This document shows positions 35,997-43,986 of a stretch of 64,000 nt of DNA, one piece after another. Both the position numbers and the translations under genes were made by a program. This DNA comes from an uncultured Paracoccaceae bacterium (GTDB lineage Bacteria; Pseudomonadota; Alphaproteobacteria; Rhodobacterales; Rhodobacteraceae): positions 62,001-126,000 of the forward strand of contig CANMPL010000003.1 of NCBI GenBank assembly GCA_947499715.1, given 5' to 3'. Positions within the stretch are counted from its first letter, which is position 1, and every line of letters starts with the position of its first letter. Under the pieces are notes generated by a model. That model saw nothing but the letters and a program-made list of their open reading frames with translations. It was not told the DNA's origin and made no database searches.

Positions 35997-37331
35997 CTAC
36001 CAGTTGTCCTTGAACCACTTCACCGCGCGCTTCAGCGACCGCGCGGGATAGGTGTCTGCCGGGATGTCAAAATCCCACCATTCGTCCTGCGGGTTCGCCG
36101 CGAATAGCGTGAGGCCAACCGCACCCGAGAACGCAGGTCCCGTCGCCGCCTGTGGCAAGCCTTGGACGCGCAATGGCCGTCCCAGCCGCACCTGCTGGCC
36201 CAATATCTTGGCGGCCAACCCGTCCAACCCGGGGATCTGGCTGCCGCCACCCGTCAAGACAATCTGCTGGCTTGGCAAATACTCAAAGCCCGCCGCATCC
36301 AGCCGCACCCGCACCTCTTCAAGGATTTCCTCAATCCGGGGGCGCATGATGCCGATCAGCTCGGCCCGCGACACGGTGCGCCGGTCACGCTCCCAATCGC
36401 CGGTATCGCCGCCGATCTCAATCATTTCGCGATCATCCATGCCTGTGGCCACAACACCACCATAAAACGTCTTGATCCGCTCTGCGGTCGCCTGCGGCAC
36501 CTGCAAACCCATTGAAATATCGCCCGTCACGTGATCCCCGCCCATGCGCACCGCATCGGCATAGATCATGTGTTTCTTCATAAAGACCGATATCCCGGTG
36601 GACCCACCGCCCAGATCAATACAGGCCGAGCCCAGCTCTTGCTCGTCCTCGACCAGCGACGAAATGCCGGACACATAAGCCGACGAGGCCAGCCCCGCCA
36701 ATTCCAGATCACAGCGCTTGATACAGAAAAACAGGTTCTGAATGACCGTCGCATCCACCGTCAGCATGTGCATATCCGTGGTCAGCTTATTGCCGATCTG
36801 CCCGCGCGGGTCCGCCATGCCGCTGCGGTGATCCAGTGCAAAGTTCACCGGCTGCGCGTGCAACACATGCCGGTCGGCACCGTAGTCCGGCACGTCGGCT
36901 GCCGCCATCACGCGCCCGATATCGCCATCCGTGACCGTGCCGCCTGCAACATCTACCGCACCATCCAGGCCATAAGACCGGGGCCGCGCACCGCTGAAAC
37001 AGGCGATGACATGATCGACGCGCACATTTGCCATTTTCTGCGCGGCCTGCACGGCTGTGCGAATGGCACGCTCCGTTTCCTGCATCGCGTCAACTTCACC
37101 AAAGCGCACCCCACGCGACCGCGTGGTCGCGGCACCGATCACCCGAAAGCTCGACTGCCCGGCCAGTGATCCGATCCCCTCGTGATCGCCAAACCGCTCT
37201 GGCCCGTCAAAGCGCAGCACCAGACAGGCAATCTTGGACGTCCCCACATCCAGAATGGCGATGACACCCCGCTGCATCGCTGCCTTGCGCATATTCCGCA
37301 TCGCCCGCTGGCTTTCGTATAGGTCACCCAT
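35997..37331 (-). CDS. ftsA: Cell division protein FtsA
   Basis: Actin-like ATPase (444 aa) that tethers FtsZ to the membrane and recruits late divisome proteins. I-L-D-V-G-T-S-K-I-A begins the phosphate-1 motif, I-D-L-G-G-G-S-T-G the phosphate-2 motif, and V-L-T-G-G-G-S-Q-I-P the adenosine motif. The C-terminal amphipathic tail ends L-K-R-A-V-K-W-F-K-D-N-W. ATG at 37331 shares a base with the ftsQ stop (TGATG), showing coupling. Confidence 0.97.
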   Translation of the reverse strand: MGDLYESQRAMRNMRKAAMQRGVIAILDVGTSKIACLVLRFDGPERFGDHEGIGSLAGQSSFRVIGAATTRSRGVRFGEVDAMQETERAIRTAVQAAQKMANVRVDHVIACFSGARPRSYGLDGAVDVAGGTVTDGDIGRVMAAADVPDYGADRHVLHAQPVNFALDHRSGMADPRGQIGNKLTTDMHMLTVDATVIQNLFFCIKRCDLELAGLASSAYVSGISSLVEDEQELGSACIDLGGGSTGISVFMKKHMIYADAVRMGGDHVTGDISMGLQVPQATAERIKTFYGGVVATGMDDREMIEIGGDTGDWERDRRTVSRAELIGIMRPRIEEILEEVRVRLDAAGFEYLPSQQIVLTGGGSQIPGLDGLAAKILGQQVRLGRPLRVQGLPQAATGPAFSGAVGLTLFAANPQDEWWDFDIPADTYPARSLKRAVKWFKDNW

Positions 37332-38215
37332 CACTCTTCTATCCCTGTCTCACTCACGCGCCGCATGGCGGTCGCTGCTTCTGTACTTAATCTCAATGTG
37401 GCGCGTGCCGGGTTGCGCATATCCACCACCGCAACATCGCGTTTCAAGAGTTCCTGCGCCTCGTTCAATGCGATCACCCGCAGCATCGCATCCATCGCGT
37501 CAACCTCCGGCAGCAGGATCCGCTGCCCCCGGTCCAGCACCATGTCCCAGCGCCGCTCTCCCATGCGCACCAACCCGCGCACACGGGTCGCAATTGGCTT
37601 GGCTGCCGCAAAAAGCGCCAGCGCCTCGTCAATGTGGTCCTGCGCCCCGTCGCCCGCGATCAATGGCAGGTCAAGCCGGTCTGACCGCGCCTCCACCACG
37701 CCCACATAGACGCCGCCGGCATCAATCAGCTTCAGCGTCTGCCGCTCCCGCCAAAGGGCCACCGGCACGCGCGGCGTGATTTCCACGTTCAGCGTCCCCG
37801 CCTCTCCGATCTTGACCCGCGCCTCTTCCACCGCGTTCAGCGCCGCGACGGTGCTGCGCATATCCTCAAGATCCAGATCAAAGGACGACACCGGCAGATC
37901 CAGCGGCAGCACCCGCATGACATCCGCCACCACATGCGCGTCAGCCCCGGTGACAATCATATCCGTCACCATGAACTCTGGCCGTTGCTGGATCGCAGCC
38001 TTGGTGGCCTCAATCTGCATCGCCAATTGATCGCGCCGCTCTTCTTTGGAAAAATACGTGGCTGCGATCACCCCGATCAGCACCAGCGGGATCCCCACGC
38101 GCAACGCCGACCGGAACCCCGGCGTCAGCATCATCCGCTGCCAGCGATAGCCCCATTTGCTGGGTGCGGGGTCCTTAATGACCCGTGGCTTGGGCGGCGC
38201 TGTCAACGGTCGCAT
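37331..38215 (-). CDS. ftsQ: Cell division protein FtsQ
   Basis: A 294-aa bitopic membrane protein of the FtsQBL complex. A cytoplasmic N-terminus rich in Pro/Lys is followed by a membrane helix (about residues 36-56, [10 protein letters not shown]) and a periplasmic POTRA domain (M-I-V-T-G-A), then the beta domain with P-V-A-L-W-R. ATG at 38215 has GGAGGA upstream and lies inside the end of ddl (13-bp overlap). Downstream it couples to ftsA. Confidence 0.95.
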   Translation of the reverse strand: MRPLTAPPKPRVIKDPAPSKWGYRWQRMMLTPGFRSALRVGIPLVLIGVIAATYFSKEERRDQLAMQIEATKAAIQQRPEFMVTDMIVTGADAHVVADVMRVLPLDLPVSSFDLDLEDMRSTVAALNAVEEARVKIGEAGTLNVEITPRVPVALWRERQTLKLIDAGGVYVGVVEARSDRLDLPLIAGDGAQDHIDEALALFAAAKPIATRVRGLVRMGERRWDMVLDRGQRILLPEVDAMDAMLRVIALNEAQELLKRDVAVVDMRNPARATLRLSTEAATAMRRVSETGIEE

Positions 38216-39117
38216 GACGCATCCTCCACCATCCAGCGGCACAAGTCGGGGAATGACATGCCGGTCTTGTCGGCCTGCTCTGGCGCCAATGACGTCGGCG
38301 TCATACCGGGCTGCGTGTTGGTTTCCAGCAGGATCAATCCCGCCAAACCCTTCGCTTCGTCCCAGCGGAAATCCGTGCGCGTCAGCCCACGACAGCCCAA
38401 GGCATGATGCGCCCGCACCGCGTAATCCATGCAGGCGTCGAAAATCTCTTGCGGGATCTGCGCGGGGATCTCATGGCGCGATCCGCCGTCGGCATATTTC
38501 GCGTGATAATCGTACCAGCCATCGGTGATGATATCCGTGACCGTCAACGCCCGCCCGTCCAGCACCGTCGTCGTCAGCTCGCGCCCCGGCGCATAGGCCT
38601 CGACCATCACATCCTCGGGCATCTCGCGGGCCAACTGCGGCGGACCATTCGCGCTTTCACCAACGATATAGACGCCGACCGACGACCCCTCGTTAAAGGG
38701 CTTCACCACATAAGGCGGTTCCATCACATGCGCCGCCTCAACATCGCGAGACTTGGCAATCACCGACTCCATGAACGGCAGCCCCGCGGCGCGGTAGACA
38801 TCCTTGGTCTTCTGCTTGTCCATCGTCAGGGCAGAGGCGAGCACGCCGCTGTGCGTATAAGGGATTTTCAGCCATTCAAGGATGCCCTGCACGCAGCCAT
38901 CCTCGCCCCAGCGACCATGCAAAGCATTGAACACAACATCGGGGGCAAGATCATGCAGGCGCATAGCAAGATCGGGCCCTGCATCGACCTCGATCACGTC
39001 ACATCCTGATACCCGCAAAGCTGCTGCACATTCGGCGCCACTCGACAACGAAACTTCGCGTTCCGCCGATGGGCCGCCCATCAGAACCACAACTTTCGGG
39101 TTTGCCCTGCTCGACAT
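38203..39117 (-). CDS. ddl: D-alanine--D-alanine ligase
   Basis: ATP-grasp enzyme (304 aa) making the D-Ala-D-Ala dipeptide used by Mur[30 protein letters not shown], the ATP loop F-N-E-G-S-S-V-G-V and metal-binding E-T-N-T-Q-P-G-M-T are intact. Located between murB and ftsQ as usual; overlaps ftsQ by 13 bp. Confidence 0.97.
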   Translation of the reverse strand: MSSRANPKVVVLMGGPSAEREVSLSSGAECAAALRVSGCDVIEVDAGPDLAMRLHDLAPDVVFNALHGRWGEDGCVQGILEWLKIPYTHSGVLASALTMDKQKTKDVYRAAGLPFMESVIAKSRDVEAAHVMEPPYVVKPFNEGSSVGVYIVGESANGPPQLAREMPEDVMVEAYAPGRELTTTVLDGRALTVTDIITDGWYDYHAKYADGGSRHEIPAQIPQEIFDACMDYAVRAHHALGCRGLTRTDFRWDEAKGLAGLILLETNTQPGMTPTSLAPEQADKTGMSFPDLCRWMVEDASCDR

Positions 39118-39200
39118 ACCCTACCACCTTTTGAAGCGCTCCGTTTTCGGGGCGTCTTTTATCGCGATGACCCTTGCCTCGGGTCCGACCCTTTGGGCCG

Positions 39201-40133
39201 TTATTCTTGATTTTTAAGCGCCCGGTCGCCCACGCGCATAATTTCCCACTCTAGCGTGATCCCGCTAGTAGCGTAAACCTTTTTCCGGACCATTTCGCCC
39301 AAATCCTCAAGGTCTTTTGCGCTCGCTCCGCCGACGTTGGTCAGAAAGTTTGAATGCATCTCATTCATCACCGCCTGACCCAGCTTTGCGCCACGCATGC
39401 CCGCGTCATCAATCACCTTCCAGGCCTTCAGCTCGTGGCTGTCATCATCACGCCCCGTGCTGGAAAAGCCCGCTGGGTTACGAAACGTGCTACCCGCCGT
39501 GCGGTCCTTGGTGGGCTGCGTTTCATCACGCTTGGCCAATTGCGCGTCCATCCGCGCCGCCAGCGCTTCGGGATCGCCCGCAGGTCCCCGCAGCGTCGCC
39601 GAGATCAGAACAGCTCCGTCCAGTAACTGGCTGGACCGATAGGCAAATTGCAGATCATCCGGCCCCAGCGTCACCCGACTGCCGTCGCGCAGGATCACCT
39701 CGGCGCTTTGGAAAACATCCGCTGTATAGGACCCATAGCACCCTGCATTCATCCGCACCGCACCACCGATGGACCCGGGGATCGTGCGTAGAAACGTCAG
39801 ATCCACACCCGCCTCAGCCGCTTTGCGCGCCACATGGGCATCCAGCGCCGCCGCCCCTGCCGTCACCGTGTCGCCGTCGACCTCAATCCCGTTGAACCCA
39901 CGGCCAAGGCGCACCACAACACCGCGCACCCCGCCATCCCGCACGATCAGATTAGACCCCACGCCCATCGGAAACACCGGCACATCCGGATCAAGACTGC
40001 GCAAAAAGTCGCGCAGATCATCGGCATCGGCAGGCTGAAACAGCACATCCGCAGGCCCGCCCACCCGCAGCCACGTCAAGCTGTCGAGCGGGCGATTCTT
40101 CGTCAATGTGCCGCGCACTTCAGGCAGTTGCAT
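39201..40133 (-). CDS. murB: UDP-N-acetylenolpyruvoylglucosamine reductase
   Basis: FAD- and NADPH-dependent enzyme (310 aa) that forms UDP-MurNAc. FAD-binding motifs [22 protein letters not shown] and [14 protein letters not shown] are present; the catalytic Ser lies in G-S-T-F-R-N-P and the Glu near [10 protein letters not shown] type II MurB lacking the YxxxxR insertion. Its start overlaps the upstream 97-aa membrane protein by 14 bp. Confidence 0.97.
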   Translation of the reverse strand: MQLPEVRGTLTKNRPLDSLTWLRVGGPADVLFQPADADDLRDFLRSLDPDVPVFPMGVGSNLIVRDGGVRGVVVRLGRGFNGIEVDGDTVTAGAAALDAHVARKAAEAGVDLTFLRTIPGSIGGAVRMNAGCYGSYTADVFQSAEVILRDGSRVTLGPDDLQFAYRSSQLLDGAVLISATLRGPAGDPEALAARMDAQLAKRDETQPTKDRTAGSTFRNPAGFSSTGRDDDSHELKAWKVIDDAGMRGAKLGQAVMNEMHSNFLTNVGGASAKDLEDLGEMVRKKVYATSGITLEWEIMRVGDRALKNQE

Positions 40134-40413
40134 GGTCCTTTTGCCCTTCTCTCTTATACTTGCCGATCAAGGCCCCCAGCCCCAATCCAAGGGCGCTCGG
40201 CGCGCTGATCCCGGCCAGTCCAAGGAAGTATCCCAACCCGTCCCAGCCCGTTGCCGTAGCCATGCCGTAGCCCATCACGGCTGTAAACCCCAGCCAAAGC
40301 AGGGCCAGCATCACCAGCGCGGATTTTGCGCGAAACTTTGCCGCGAAATAACCCGCCACACCCGTCCCTGCCGCCACCGCCGCGGGGATCGCAAATACCA
40401 AAAACTCTTCCAT
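40120..40413 (-). CDS. Small membrane protein upstream of murB
   Basis: A 97-aa protein with three hydrophobic segments (about 4-22, 31-52 and 63-85) and a basic tail [12 protein letters not shown] at 40413 follows GGAGG with good spacing, preferred over 40434, which lies inside a palindromic operator-like site. It overlaps the murB start by 14 bp, suggesting coupling. No family recognised. Confidence 0.65.
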   Translation of the reverse strand: MEEFLVFAIPAAVAAGTGVAGYFAAKFRAKSALVMLALLWLGFTAVMGYGMATATGWDGLGYFLGLAGISAPSALGLGLGALIGKYKREGQKDHATA

Positions 40414-40433
40414 CTCCCGTTCCTCCAATTTCA

Positions 40434-40474
40434 TGAACGATGTTCATCAAATGGGCAATCGTGAACATCGTTCA
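40434..40474. promoter_or_regulatory. Paired palindromic operator-like sites, TGAAC-N3-GTTCA twice
   Basis: TGAACGATGTTCA (40434-40446) and TGAACATCGTTCA (40462-40474). Each is a perfect 5-bp inverted repeat around 3 bases, and the two are exact reverse complements, centres 28 bp apart. They lie 20-60 bp upstream of the leftward gene at 40413, a typical repressor position. No regulator gene is adjacent. The spacing does not match the alphaproteobacterial LexA GTTC-N7-GTTC site. Confidence 0.6.
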
Positions 40475-40650
40475 AGAACCGACTTGAAAGATTTCTACAT
40501 TTTCTCGAAATACCTGCCCCACGCTCAGAATGCCCCGGGTTGTCAATTTGACACATGCAACAATTGCAGCGCGGCAGACAGGCATCGTCAAAAAATTGCC
40601 GTCTTTAACGAAGACATTCGCCCCTGTGCATTAAGGTCCCAATCGTACAA

Positions 40651-41427
40651 ATGAGCGAACAAAATCACATTGAGCGGCGCGTTTTCAATGAATGCGCTAT
40701 CCAGATTGCCTATTTTGTCCATAAGCATTGTCAGCAAAGGGACGGCCCAGACGCGGGCGTGCAGTGGGGCGCCTGGACCAGCGAATGGCAACAGGGTTGC
40801 CACCTGCTGAAGTCCATCGGGTTATTGCGCGAATGTGAAGCGCATTCCTGGTACGATTGGACGATCGCGCAGCAGGACGTGCGACAGCACATTGAATCTT
40901 TGGAACTGGGTCCTCGCCACAATCTCGACGACTTCATCGGCAGTTTTATTTCGCTCACCAGCTTTCATGGCCACCTGTCCGATGAGCGTGCGCCCTTTGA
41001 AGTTGATGGCGAATTGCACCCCGCCATGTGGTCCTTGGTTGAAATGGGATATGCATCCCGCGAACCCTCAGGCTTTCAATGGTCAGAAAAAATCGCGCCA
41101 ATCATGATAGAGCAGGTTCTTTGGACCAATGAAGGGGTCCCCTTTTCAACCCAGTCAAAAGACGACCGCCAGGCGCTGGGTGAAAAGATATGGGACAGCT
41201 TGCCGATCTGGCGCCGCTACTGGCTTGCCCATCGCATCGCCGGGATGAAAAGATCTGACGTCCATCACTATATTCTTATGCGATGGACGGGAGAGACTTT
41301 GACGCACTTCAAAATCCCACCTCCGAAAACGTCAAAGGAATGGCGCATGATTCCCGCCGACCTCCCGGCAGCGACGGATTTCGTTATTGAGCGCCTAATC
41401 AGTGTGCGGAAAAGCTGGAGGATCTAA
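40651..41427 (+). CDS. Unknown 258-aa protein, opposite strand within the dcw cluster
   Basis: Soluble-looking protein with many aromatic and His residues; Trp-rich stretches include V-Q-W-G-A-W-T-S-E-W and I-W-D-S-L-P-I-W-R-R-Y-W-L. No signal peptide or membrane helix, and no domain recognised. It is the only rightward gene between murB and murC, more AT-rich than its neighbours, and 237 bp of non-coding sequence precede it. Both points suggest an inserted gene with its own promoter. A palindrome TGTCAA-T-TTGACA lies about 100 bp upstream. Confidence 0.7.
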   Translation: MSEQNHIERRVFNECAIQIAYFVHKHCQQRDGPDAGVQWGAWTSEWQQGCHLLKSIGLLRECEAHSWYDWTIAQQDVRQHIESLELGPRHNLDDFIGSFISLTSFHGHLSDERAPFEVDGELHPAMWSLVEMGYASREPSGFQWSEKIAPIMIEQVLWTNEGVPFSTQSKDDRQALGEKIWDSLPIWRRYWLAHRIAGMKRSDVHHYILMRWTGETLTHFKIPPPKTSKEWRMIPADLPAATDFVIERLISVRKSWRI

Positions 41428-41467
41428 GGACCTCACGAAATTTGCGCATGTCTCTCGCAATCACGCG

Positions 41468-41761
41468 TCACTCCGCCTTCCGATCATCCTTGCGCCGCAT
41501 CAGCCAGCCCAACAGCGCCCCCGATAACGTGCCGATCATCGCCGGCACAAAGAACAACATCGCCCAAGAAATCGCGAGCAGCGGGTCAATGCCCAGCCGC
41601 CCGTCCGCGCCCCAGACCAAGATCCACAGCATTGCGCCAATCACCGACCCAAGCGTCAGCGCCAGCCCGTTTTTGCCCATCCGCACCAGATAACCGACAA
41701 TGCCAAATGGGATGAACGCGCCCACCACCATAATCCCAAAGACGACAATCCCGCCGCCCAT
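41468..41761 (-). CDS. Small membrane protein (97 aa) of the murC-murB interval
   Basis: Three hydrophobic segments with a Gly-rich start and a basic C-terminus R-R-K-D-D-R-K. Its ATG shares a base with the stop of the DUF2484-like gene (TGATG), so it is translated in the same operon. Not recognised. Convergent with the 258-aa orphan, 40 bp apart. Confidence 0.65.
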   Translation of the reverse strand: MGGGIVVFGIMVVGAFIPFGIVGYLVRMGKNGLALTLGSVIGAMLWILVWGADGRLGIDPLLAISWAMLFFVPAMIGTLSGALLGWLMRRKDDRKAE

Positions 41762-42030
41762 CAGCCCGGCAACCTAGCCCGCAACCAGCGGCCCAGATAG
41801 ATCAGCGGCCAGCGCAGAATGCTCGCCCCGGCCGCCAGAAACGCGAGCCCAATCCACGGCCCAAAGGCATAGGTGATCCACCCCAAAAGCGGCACCCCCA
41901 GCGCAATCAGCACATAGGCCCGCCGCCAATGATTATCGCGGCTCGGGATCATCCCCAAAAGGTTCGCCGTGACCAGCCAGACCAGCCCCATCACGATGGG
42001 CAGATAGTTCAGGATCCAGACAAAGCTCAT
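41761..42030 (-). CDS. DUF2484-like membrane protein, second copy
   Basis: An 89-aa protein with three membrane segments. The C-terminal motif A-S-I-L-R-W-P-L-I-Y-L-G-R-W parallels V-S-M-F-R-N-P-L-I-Y-I-Y-R-R in the preceding gene, indicating a tandem duplication. DUF2484 proteins are typical of this dcw location in Rhodobacterales as far as I recall; their role is unknown. Overlaps the upstream copy by ATGA and the downstream gene by TGATG. Confidence 0.7.
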   Translation of the reverse strand: MSFVWILNYLPIVMGLVWLVTANLLGMIPSRDNHWRRAYVLIALGVPLLGWITYAFGPWIGLAFLAAGASILRWPLIYLGRWLRARLPG

Positions 42031-42281
42031 TTCGGTCTTTCCGGCCTCTCGCCCCTTGCGCGGCGGTAAATGTAGATCAACGGGTTGCGGAACATCGACA
42101 CAAAGCCCGCCGCCGCCAAAATGCCCACGATCAGCCCGTAGTCAACGCCTAACCAGACAATAACCACCGGCGCGAGGCACAACAACGTGATCCCCGGCGC
42201 ATATTGCCGCTTCATCGGCAAAAAGGCCGTTGCGGTGGCAGCCAGCACCCAAAGGATCGCGATGATGACAGATAGGGTCAC
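42027..42281 (-). CDS. DUF2484 family membrane protein
   Basis: An 84-aa protein with about three hydrophobic segments, L-P-M-K-R-Q-Y in the first loop and the C-terminal G-F-V-S-M-F-R-N-P-L-I-Y typical of DUF2484. The start is GTG at 42281, directly after the stop of the 508-aa gene, with GGGAG upstream. The family is found between murC and murB in Rhodobacterales, so an envelope or division role is likely but unproven. Confidence 0.8.
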   Translation of the reverse strand: MTLSVIIAILWVLAATATAFLPMKRQYAPGITLLCLAPVVIVWLGVDYGLIVGILAAAGFVSMFRNPLIYIYRRARGERPERPK

Positions 42282-43808
42282 CTATGTGACTCCCTTCAAG
42301 AATGCCGCGACAAACTCCCGGAATGCAGGGCTTGCCAGCCACGCCAAGCCGCCGCCCGTCGCCGTCGCACCTGTCACAACAACACCCACCTTTTTCGTCG
42401 TATCAGCCGTTTCATCCAACACCGGCTTTGCCGCGCGGTAACTCCGCACCAATAGCCCCGCACCGCGCTGATTGGCTTGTTCAAGGGCCTCAACATCCTT
42501 CGCATCACCATTTAGCGTATCGACAACCTGTTCCAACGCACCCTGAAGATCTGGGTCACTCGCATCGGTCAGCGCCTGCGCCCCTTCCACAATCAGCGGG
42601 ACCGCGTCTGCCACGACCCTTGGCCGCGTCTTGTTATGCCAAGCCCGCACATCATCATTCAATGCCGCCAATTCTATCTGCACATCCTCAAGGATAAGCT
42701 GAAAGTCTTTTATTTTCGTGTCTTGCTCAGGCGTCGGGCAGTCACCTGTCTCGGCCTTATGCGCCAACCGCCGCAACACGCGGGTGACGGTTTTCATGAC
42801 GTGAATGGGCCGCTTGGCATAGCGGGTTTCCGCATCTTCCAGCAGTGCCAGTTCATCCGCCAAAGGCTGATAGGCATTGGAAAGCCCGTCACTGCCGTCA
42901 AATATGCGCCTTGCCGCCGCCATCTCTTCGAGAATGACAGACAGGTCGTCTGCATCAATCTGATCCCTCGGGCGCAAAACCAGCAGGTTCTGTTTGGGAT
43001 CAAACTCAACCGTTTCACCAATCGGTGTGGCATCAACGACGGCCTGCTCATCCTCCGCCCGATAAAGCGCCAACACCTCATCGAACTTGCCATTGATGAC
43101 AACCGGATCACCTTGCCAATCCGCTTCCTCGGTGAAGGTCTCCAACACCTTCGCCATCGCGTCTTGGTGCCAATCCCGACCGTCAATCACCCGCTCATAC
43201 CACAGAATCCAGACCTCCCATGATGGATCATGGGCGCGCATGGCTTGCTTTGCTGCCACCCAAATCTTGACCATATCCTCCGGCATGCCACCCGGCCAAA
43301 TTCCAGCCTCAGGACCGAGTAAATCAGCCCGAACAAGGGGCCAAATATTAGCAGCATTGGCTGCTTTCATAATTGGGTCGGCGGCGCCGTACATGTCAAC
43401 GTTAGGGCGGCGCGCAGCGACAGCGTAAGAATAGATATCCGCAACAAAGACATGGGCGAACTTTGGGTCGACTGTTCTTGCCTTCCACGCAGCAGCGTTT
43501 CTGGCGTCGGCAGCCATAATATCGACGAACGTGGCGTTGGCGGCATCGGCAACGGCTTGATCAACATCTCTATTGATTGACGAAACAGCCGCAAACATTG
43601 GAATCGAGCTTGCGCCAAAAAACGCGACCGGCGTCAAATTGCGGGTCCGCGCCCAAGGTTCAGTCAAAACCGCCTTCGTCACAATGGGAAGCAATCGTAG
43701 CGCTGCGCGCGACGCGACACGGTTTGCCGCCTTAAGTCGCTCCTCCATTGATATTGAGTTATAATAGAGCTGTAGTGTCGTGCTGTCCTTAACCTGGCTG
43801 GGGTCCAA
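42282..43808 (-). CDS. Unrecognised 508-aa helical repeat protein, one WYER-type repeat
   Basis: Function unknown. N-terminal about 255 residues form one copy of a repeat also present twice in the 815-aa neighbour: R-V-A-S-R-A-A-L-R-L-L-P near 30-41, W-x2-W-x2-W-Y-E-R-V-I-D-G-R-D-W near 197-213, and I-N-G-K-F-D-E-V-L-A-L-Y-R-A-E-D at 238-253. A charged helical region follows, and the C-terminus has one hydrophobic stretch (V-G-V-V-V-T-G-A-T-A) that might anchor it. TTG at 43808 is the chosen start: AAGGGA precedes it, and residues 1-41 then align without gaps to the neighbour. Confidence 0.72.
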   Translation of the reverse strand: MDPSQVKDSTTLQLYYNSISMEERLKAANRVASRAALRLLPIVTKAVLTEPWARTRNLTPVAFFGASSIPMFAAVSSINRDVDQAVADAANATFVDIMAADARNAAAWKARTVDPKFAHVFVADIYSYAVAARRPNVDMYGAADPIMKAANAANIWPLVRADLLGPEAGIWPGGMPEDMVKIWVAAKQAMRAHDPSWEVWILWYERVIDGRDWHQDAMAKVLETFTEEADWQGDPVVINGKFDEVLALYRAEDEQAVVDATPIGETVEFDPKQNLLVLRPRDQIDADDLSVILEEMAAARRIFDGSDGLSNAYQPLADELALLEDAETRYAKRPIHVMKTVTRVLRRLAHKAETGDCPTPEQDTKIKDFQLILEDVQIELAALNDDVRAWHNKTRPRVVADAVPLIVEGAQALTDASDPDLQGALEQVVDTLNGDAKDVEALEQANQRGAGLLVRSYRAAKPVLDETADTTKKVGVVVTGATATGGGLAWLASPAFREFVAAFLKGVT

Positions 43809-43986
43809 TCCCTCATCCCTTCAATAACTAAGACGCTGCTTTTCCATCGTATCTATTGTCTCCGCCTGAGCATAGATCGCCTCAGTGTTTTCAACTGGCT
43901 GTAGGCGCGTGACCGGATCGATTTGCCTCAAAAGCTTTTGTCAAAAGATGAATATGCCCATTGCGGAATAGCATAAGCCAAAGCAC

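Noticed and set aside
40434-40479. LexA box near the paired palindromes
   Set aside because: GAAC/GTTC words occur but not as GTTC-N7-GTTC or GAAC-N7-GAAC; spacings are 3, 9 and 24.
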